From positions 3,452,083 to 3,471,834 of the forward strand of contig CP070672.1 in assembly GCA_020351895.1 (NCBI GenBank): a stretch of DNA of 19,752 bases. The letters run 5' to 3'. Positions 15,315 through 19,752 of the stretch are shown here, piece after piece. The notes beneath the pieces are model-generated. The model worked only from the letters and a program-made list of their open reading frames with translations. It made no database searches and was not told the origin of the DNA. The position numbers and the translations under genes are program-made. How positions within the stretch are numbered: the stretch's first letter is position 1; each line of letters begins with the position of its first letter. Origin of the DNA: Thermoplasmata archaeon (GTDB taxonomy: Archaea; Thermoplasmatota; Thermoplasmata; GCA-020350865).

Positions 15315-16871
15315 ATGAAAAAGACAAGATGGTTAGGTATTATTACAGCAGCCATGATGTTGATGGTGATGTTTGGGGGAAGCAACGCAGGAGATCACGA
15401 TCCCTGGGTGATAGGCGGTGGAGTTTACACAATGGGGGGCACTGCCGGTGATCCCACCAGTCCAGAGGCCTTTGCAAATGCCACGCTCTATTTGACCACC
15501 AGTCCTTCAGAGCCCATACAGTATTATGTAAATCTTATGGACGGAGATACTGTAACACCAGCCCTATTCGCGGACGATTTTGGATCGGGGTGGACCTGGA
15601 GCAATGCAGACGAATGTGTTGCAGTAATCGAGACCATATATGGAGTCAACGGGTGGACGGGGACGGGAGATATCAATGGTTTGAATTTCACGACATCATT
15701 GGACGATACACTCACAGATGACGGGGGATTCAGTGATTTGGGAGATGCAGAGATCGAACCTTTTCCAATACTGATGTATACGCCAGGATCAAAAGGCCCG
15801 GATTATGTTAACTGGTCATGGCTGAATCTACAGGACGCAAACGGTAATGTTCTGCATTATGAGGTATACAGGGACACAGTTTATAAACCTGTTTTGGACG
15901 ATGATTTAGGCCAGAGCTTGCCTATAATGGCTGTAGGTTCATATTATAATGATACAGGTCCCTTTGCCGATACCTATTATTTCTACCAGATCGCTGTGAA
16001 CTACCGCAGAGACACAACAGGAGGTTACCACACCACAGTGGGCAGATCAATGATAATCCCGGCAGACTTCAAAATACCTGTGATAACAAGCGGACCCACT
16101 GTTTCATCCAAGACAGACACCACAGCAACAATCACCTGGACCACTGATGAAGACGCCATAGGCAAGGTCATGTATGGACTGGAAGATGTCTTGACGGACG
16201 AAAGGAGCGAATCTGTTTACAGCACCTCGCATTCCGTTCAATTAACTGGCCTTTCTCCCGGTAGAAGGTACATGTTCGCAATAGAATCAACTGATATATG
16301 GTTCAATACTTACAGATCTGCAGACAGCTCGCTTTACTACTACTTCTCAACAAAATACAACGTGCCTCTCGTGGCTGGGTGGAACCTGGTCTCGACTCCC
16401 TTGAATCAGACAACAACGGCAGTGGATCAGGTACTGAGCTCAGTTGCTTCGGATTGGATGGCTGTGCAGTGGTATGACGTGATGGATACAAGCGATCTAT
16501 GGAAGCACAACCACATCGACAAGGACCCAAGCTTAAACGATCTGACAGATATCGACCGGACAATGGCCACTTGGGTATACATATCCACACCAGGCGGAGC
16601 AACATTTGAGGTCGATGGCGAGGCACCTATATTGGGATACACCAATTCAATATCTCTACAGCCGGGATGGAACCATGTTGGATATCCTTCAATCACATCG
16701 AGAATGGCTTCCGCAGCGATATCAGTGCCATTTGATTTGGCAGAGAAATACGATTCTAATACAGGACAGTGGATGACCTATGACGGCTTCACAGGAGATT
16801 TCATGATCAATCCAGGAGATGGACTCTGGATACATGTACAGACAGCACAGACATGGGATATTGATTACTAG
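15315..16871 (+). CDS. Secreted FN3-containing protein with duplicated C-terminal module (518 residues), unknown function
   Basis: A signal peptide (hydrophobic about 7-21, likely cleavage after SNA25) marks it as exported. The N-terminal part (26-150) is not recognised. A possible FN3-like unit at about 160-250 (VLHYEVYRDTVY; YYFYQIAVNYRR) precedes a clear FN3 domain at about 257-340 (TVSSKTDTTATITWTTDE; VQLTGLSPGRRYMFAI). The last ~165 residues contain two copies of a module opening GWNLVSTPL and GWNHVGYPS and closing ATWVYISTP and GDGLWIHVQ. This resembles the duplicated C-terminus of the preceding giant protein, so the two may share attachment, assembly or export. The frame starts at a TTG (15309), but the ATG at 15315 is preferred, with AGGTGAT 5 nt upstream. 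It sits between two paralogous giant genes. No anchor is visible. Confidence 0.85.
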   Translation: MKKTRWLGIITAAMMLMVMFGGSNAGDHDPWVIGGGVYTMGGTAGDPTSPEAFANATLYLTTSPSEPIQYYVNLMDGDTVTPALFADDFGSGWTWSNADECVAVIETIYGVNGWTGTGDINGLNFTTSLDDTLTDDGGFSDLGDAEIEPFPILMYTPGSKGPDYVNWSWLNLQDANGNVLHYEVYRDTVYKPVLDDDLGQSLPIMAVGSYYNDTGPFADTYYFYQIAVNYRRDTTGGYHTTVGRSMIIPADFKIPVITSGPTVSSKTDTTATITWTTDEDAIGKVMYGLEDVLTDERSESVYSTSHSVQLTGLSPGRRYMFAIESTDIWFNTYRSADSSLYYYFSTKYNVPLVAGWNLVSTPLNQTTTAVDQVLSSVASDWMAVQWYDVMDTSDLWKHNHIDKDPSLNDLTDIDRTMATWVYISTPGGATFEVDGEAPILGYTNSISLQPGWNHVGYPSITSRMASAAISVPFDLAEKYDSNTGQWMTYDGFTGDFMINPGDGLWIHVQTAQTWDIDY

Positions 16872-16892
16872 CGAAAACCTGGGTTGAAAGAC

Positions 16893-16928
16893 CTTTCTTT
16901 CTTTTTTCTCTTTTTTATTTCTTTTTCT
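16893..16928 (+). terminator. Pyrimidine/T-rich transcription termination tract
   Basis: A run of several 4-6 nt T blocks separated by single C or A residues starts about 20 nt after the stop codon of the 518-residue protein gene. Such T-rich tracts terminate archaeal RNA polymerase without needing a hairpin. Confidence 0.6.
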
Positions 16929-17079
16929 AGTTGGATTGTTGGAACATGATTATTCTAAGAATTCGATGTTTATGAACTTCCCATCAACCTCTCATTATTT
17001 AGAAAGAAAAGAAAAAATGAATATCCCCCCTGCTAATTTGGTGATAAAATAACTTTATACCATCCTATCCATCAATAAG

Positions 17080-17087
17080 TTTATATG
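17080..17087 (+). promoter_or_regulatory. TATA-like box of the second giant gene
   Basis: TTTATATG would place transcription start near 17110, leaving a leader of about 25 nt with the GGGGGGAG ribosome site. The inverted repeat found at the equivalent place in the first giant gene is not present here. Confidence 0.5.
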
Positions 17088-17134
17088 TTCAAACACCAAT
17101 ATGAGCCATGACGAGTAACTGGGGGGAGATCCCT

Positions 17135-19752
17135 ATGAAAAATGATGCAGGAAATAAAAAAGGTGGGCTTGTGAAAAAAATCTTCACAATCACACTTATT
17201 ATTGTGATGGTATTAAGCATGGGCATTGGTACAATGGATTTTGATTCCGAGATAGTGGAAGCCTATGAAAGCGATGCAGATTCATTCGGTTATTACTATA
17301 CAGATAGCAAGGACCCAGACCCGAAGATCACGTACAGCTGGATAGACGGTGTTACAGGGGGTAATCCCACCTCATTGGGAGATGATGATATCATCGGATT
17401 CATACCCATGGGATTCTCCTTTATTTATTATGATATAAGTTTTGACGAAATCGCAGTATGCTCCAATGGTTGGGTCAGTTTTGTCGACAATTACTCCACC
17501 GAACATACCCCTGATTCTATTCCCCACATAGACTTTCCATTCGGTGTAATAGCAGCATTTTGGACGAACTTAGATCCCAGTGCTGGGGGGGAGGTTTACT
17601 ATAAGTCCGAGGCTGACAAATTCATAATTACGTGGTGGGACGTTCCGATTTATGGAACAACATTGCTACAAAGATTCGAGATCGTTTTTCTTGACACGGG
17701 CGAGATACTATTTCAGTATATGAAAGTGGACCTACCTATCCCCATGGCGCAGCCCTACTCTTGGCCTGGGGTGGGTATAGAGGATGACCTGGGAGAAAGT
17801 GGTCTTTCATACGACGATGTTATTGAAGATGGGCTTGCAATAAAGTTCTCACAACTCCCGGTTGCCATGCCTGATGATCTATTTGTCACGTCATCGAACC
17901 TGGCACCTGCAACCGTGGAACTGGGTGAGACCGATATTCCCATGTTAGGATTAACCCTCACAGCGGATATGAACGTAATAGGTTTATCTTCAGTAAAAAT
18001 TGAATTGACAGGTGCATGCATCACGACTGATATCTCAGCCGTAAAATTATGGCATGATAGGAACGGTAACGGGATAGCCGAGGCGATAGTCGATAGAATA
18101 TTTGCCTCAGGTATCTTTCAACCCGATCCTATAACAGGGGAGAAACTTGCATCTCTCAGTATCTCGATGAGTACTGGAAAGGCTTTTCTCATAAGGGCAG
18201 GTTCTCCCGAGAACCTGATCATTACCTATGATATTAGTGGGTCAGCATATCCTGGCAATACCACAGGTGCATTGGTTCAAACCATGTATGTGACCGGGAT
18301 CGACACTGTAAGTGGCCTTCCAGTATCTTCATCAACCTCCAGTATCACATATCAGACTCAGGACACGCTTACAGTTGTTTCCACGAGTTTGCAATCTGCA
18401 GGGGCTTTAGCAAGTCAGGGCGAGGCCATGATCCCCATGGCGTTACTGACACTTACCGCAGGATCAGAAAGAGTGGACATAGATGCAGTTTCCGTGAGAC
18501 TGTCAGGGTCTGCCACAGCCAAATATTTCTCTGTGTATGCTCGCTTAATTCACGATGTAGATGATGACGGGCAATTCAATGCCATGACGGATGTGGAGCT
18601 AGGAGGAAGTTACTTTGCACCAACACCCCCTAATAGCGCAACCATTTTTCTGAAGGATTCAATACAATATTTTAGGGTGAATTCAGGCATCACTGAGCGC
18701 TTGATAATCACGTACGATGTCGATTATGAAGGGGTCATTGGACGCACAGCGGACGTGTATCTGGAAAATACCTCCTTATCATGTTCTCCCGACACCGTGA
18801 GTTCGTCGGGATTCCCGTTCACATCAAATCCAATACAGTATGCTGCATTCAATCAGCCTGTTATCAAATCTTATTTCACAGAGAATCCCCCTACCATAGA
18901 TGGAAAATATTCAAGTGGTGAATGGGTGGATGCCACCTCCTTGGATCTTGTGGATATAAATGGTAATGGGATTCAAACCATTTTGCAGGTTATGAACGAC
19001 AACTATACGCTCTATTTGGTTTTGGATGCTGTTGGTGACACTACACGAAATAGCATAGATGTCTCTTCAATTTCATTTGACACAGGTCATGATGAGACAG
19101 CAACCTCGGGAGAGGAGGACCAGTTTGTAATCGGGGGTTGGATACCGGGCCAAACGGCACATTACGTCTTCGATACCCCATTAACAGGCTGGGTTATAGA
19201 GGATTCTCCTTTTGATGATCTATTGCCTGGTCATGGGAATTTGAAGGGTGATTGGGGTTTTAACACGAGTGATAATTCAGGAACATTACACAGGTTCTAC
19301 GAGTATCAGATTCCATTGGCGTTGCTTGGGGTGCCGACACCTGTACCACCTGGATACACCCTGGGATTCGCAGTGGGGAGACAGGATAATTGGACTGATT
19401 CTACTACACCTGGAACCTATGATCCGAGTTTTATAGGAACCCTAAATCAGACCTACTGGCCCATGTATTATGCCACTGTGATGGAGAATATGTCCTTTTT
19501 CGGCGATCTCGTCTTGAGGGCATTCAACTCCCCGCCGGATTTGGATTGGACAGGAGAGCCTGGTTTCATATCTGATGGTGTCAATCCAGATACAGGCTCA
19601 ACCACCACCCAGTTCGAGTACAGGGTAAAATATTCGGATGTCGATAACGAGCCACCGGCTTCCGGCTATCCAAAATTGTACATCGAGAAACCCTGCGGCA
19701 TGTCATGGGGGGGAAGTCCATACACCATGAACCGCGTGGCATGGGTAGGTGA
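17135..19752 (+). CDS. Second giant secreted modular protein, paralogue of the gene at 10453, partial (C-terminus beyond right edge)
   Basis: I read an uninterrupted frame of 872 codons from the ATG at 17135 to the right edge, with no stop. The order of modules is that of the first giant. There is a signal peptide with cleavage likely after VEA43 and the N-terminal beta domain (AVCSNGWVSF; AAFWTNLDP). Two tandem beta domains start near residues 246 and 410 with Ca-binding-like loops HDRNGNG (from 307) and HDVDDDG (from 473). The CBM9/DOMON-like domain opens IDGKYSSGEW (588), and the first Cys-pair repeat begins at 19526. Similarity to the first giant is high throughout, for example TWWDVP, GEEDQFVIGGW, FYEYQIPL and GVPTPVPPGYT. 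It therefore arose by tandem duplication. Whether it carries the same number of repeats and the same C-terminal module cannot be seen. Function unknown; exported surface or matrix protein is inferred. Confidence 0.88.
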   Translation, partial: MKNDAGNKKGGLVKKIFTITLIIVMVLSMGIGTMDFDSEIVEAYESDADSFGYYYTDSKDPDPKITYSWIDGVTGGNPTSLGDDDIIGFIPMGFSFIYYDISFDEIAVCSNGWVSFVDNYSTEHTPDSIPHIDFPFGVIAAFWTNLDPSAGGEVYYKSEADKFIITWWDVPIYGTTLLQRFEIVFLDTGEILFQYMKVDLPIPMAQPYSWPGVGIEDDLGESGLSYDDVIEDGLAIKFSQLPVAMPDDLFVTSSNLAPATVELGETDIPMLGLTLTADMNVIGLSSVKIELTGACITTDISAVKLWHDRNGNGIAEAIVDRIFASGIFQPDPITGEKLASLSISMSTGKAFLIRAGSPENLIITYDISGSAYPGNTTGALVQTMYVTGIDTVSGLPVSSSTSSITYQTQDTLTVVSTSLQSAGALASQGEAMIPMALLTLTAGSERVDIDAVSVRLSGSATAKYFSVYARLIHDVDDDGQFNAMTDVELGGSYFAPTPPNSATIFLKDSIQYFRVNSGITERLIITYDVDYEGVIGRTADVYLENTSLSCSPDTVSSSGFPFTSNPIQYAAFNQPVIKSYFTENPPTIDGKYSSGEWVDATSLDLVDINGNGIQTILQVMNDNYTLYLVLDAVGDTTRNSIDVSSISFDTGHDETATSGEEDQFVIGGWIPGQTAHYVFDTPLTGWVIEDSPFDDLLPGHGNLKGDWGFNTSDNSGTLHRFYEYQIPLALLGVPTPVPPGYTLGFAVGRQDNWTDSTTPGTYDPSFIGTLNQTYWPMYYATVMENMSFFGDLVLRAFNSPPDLDWTGEPGFISDGVNPDTGSTTTQFEYRVKYSDVDNEPPASGYPKLYIEKPCGMSWGGSPYTMNRVAWVG
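19526..19752 (+). repeat. Cys-pair repeat unit in the second giant protein (partial)
   Basis: It opens with an NSPPDLDWTGEPGF segment, then KYSDVDNEPPASGYPKLYI and EKPCG, clearly the same repeat family as the four units at 12817-14346. The window ends inside the unit. Confidence 0.85.

Larger units (their letters stand above)
16872..17134. other. Intergenic region before the second giant gene (terminator and promoter)
   Basis: A 263-bp AT-rich spacer. Its left end holds a T-rich terminator-like tract (16893-16928). Its right end holds a TATA-like TTTATATG at 17080-17087 and a strong G-rich ribosome site, GGGGGGAG at 17121-17128, 6 nt before the ATG at 17135. No gene is visible inside it. Confidence 0.55.

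Noticed and set aside
17101..17118. Five-codon mini-ORF (ATG to TAA) upstream of the second giant gene, as a possible leader peptide
   Set aside because: With the TATA-like box at 17080-17087, transcription would start near 17110, after this ATG, so it is probably not translated.

Overview
The window looks like a chromosomal segment of an archaeon, most plausibly a Thermoplasmatota-type euryarchaeon. That lineage is an inference from gene content and protein style. The archaeal markers read directly from the sequence are a membrane-anchored LonB protease, an archaeal-type threonyl-tRNA synthetase with a D-aminoacyl-deacylase-like N-terminal domain, RNA polymerase subunit Rpo11, an archaeal NadM-type NMN adenylyltransferase and a geranylgeranyl reductase for isoprenoid lipids. 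TATA-like boxes sit at archaeal spacing upstream of several starts. No rRNA, tRNA, CRISPR array, transposase or integrase was seen.

Left part (1-4.1 kb). Three minus-strand genes overlap by 4 nt at each junction: beta (korB) and gamma (korC) subunits of a 2-oxoacid:ferredoxin oxidoreductase, then an HdrA-like flavoprotein running off the left edge. The operon suggests coupling of 2-oxoacid oxidation or reductive carboxylation to a flavin/Fe-S electron hub. Alpha and delta subunit genes are not beside it. Divergent to it is a geranylgeranyl reductase gene, followed by a small convergent FmdE-like gene.

Middle (4.1-10.0 kb) is housekeeping. It holds lonB, a small Cys-rich protein, nadM overlapping or abutting a pncC/CinA-C gene (two enzymes that use NMN), rpo11 with an unusual lysine-rich tail, and thrS on the opposite strand.

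Right part (10.4 kb to the end) is a secreted-protein locus. A 1593-residue modular protein with a signal peptide is followed by a 518-residue secreted FN3 protein, then by a second giant paralogue of the first that continues past the right edge (at least 872 codons, no stop inside the window). The giants share an N-terminal beta domain, two tandem beta domains with Ca-binding-like HD-x-D/N-x-D/N-G loops, and a CBM9/DOMON-like domain. After these come tandem ~127-residue repeats, each with one Cys pair. The first giant and the 518-residue protein also end in what looks like the same duplicated C-terminal module. The locus resembles cell-surface or extracellular-matrix machinery of unknown function and is the least understood part of the window.

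Regulation: three perfect inverted repeats lie at promoter positions, upstream of the geranylgeranyl reductase gene, upstream of lonB, and at the predicted transcription start of the first giant gene. T-rich tracts mark likely transcription ends after several genes.
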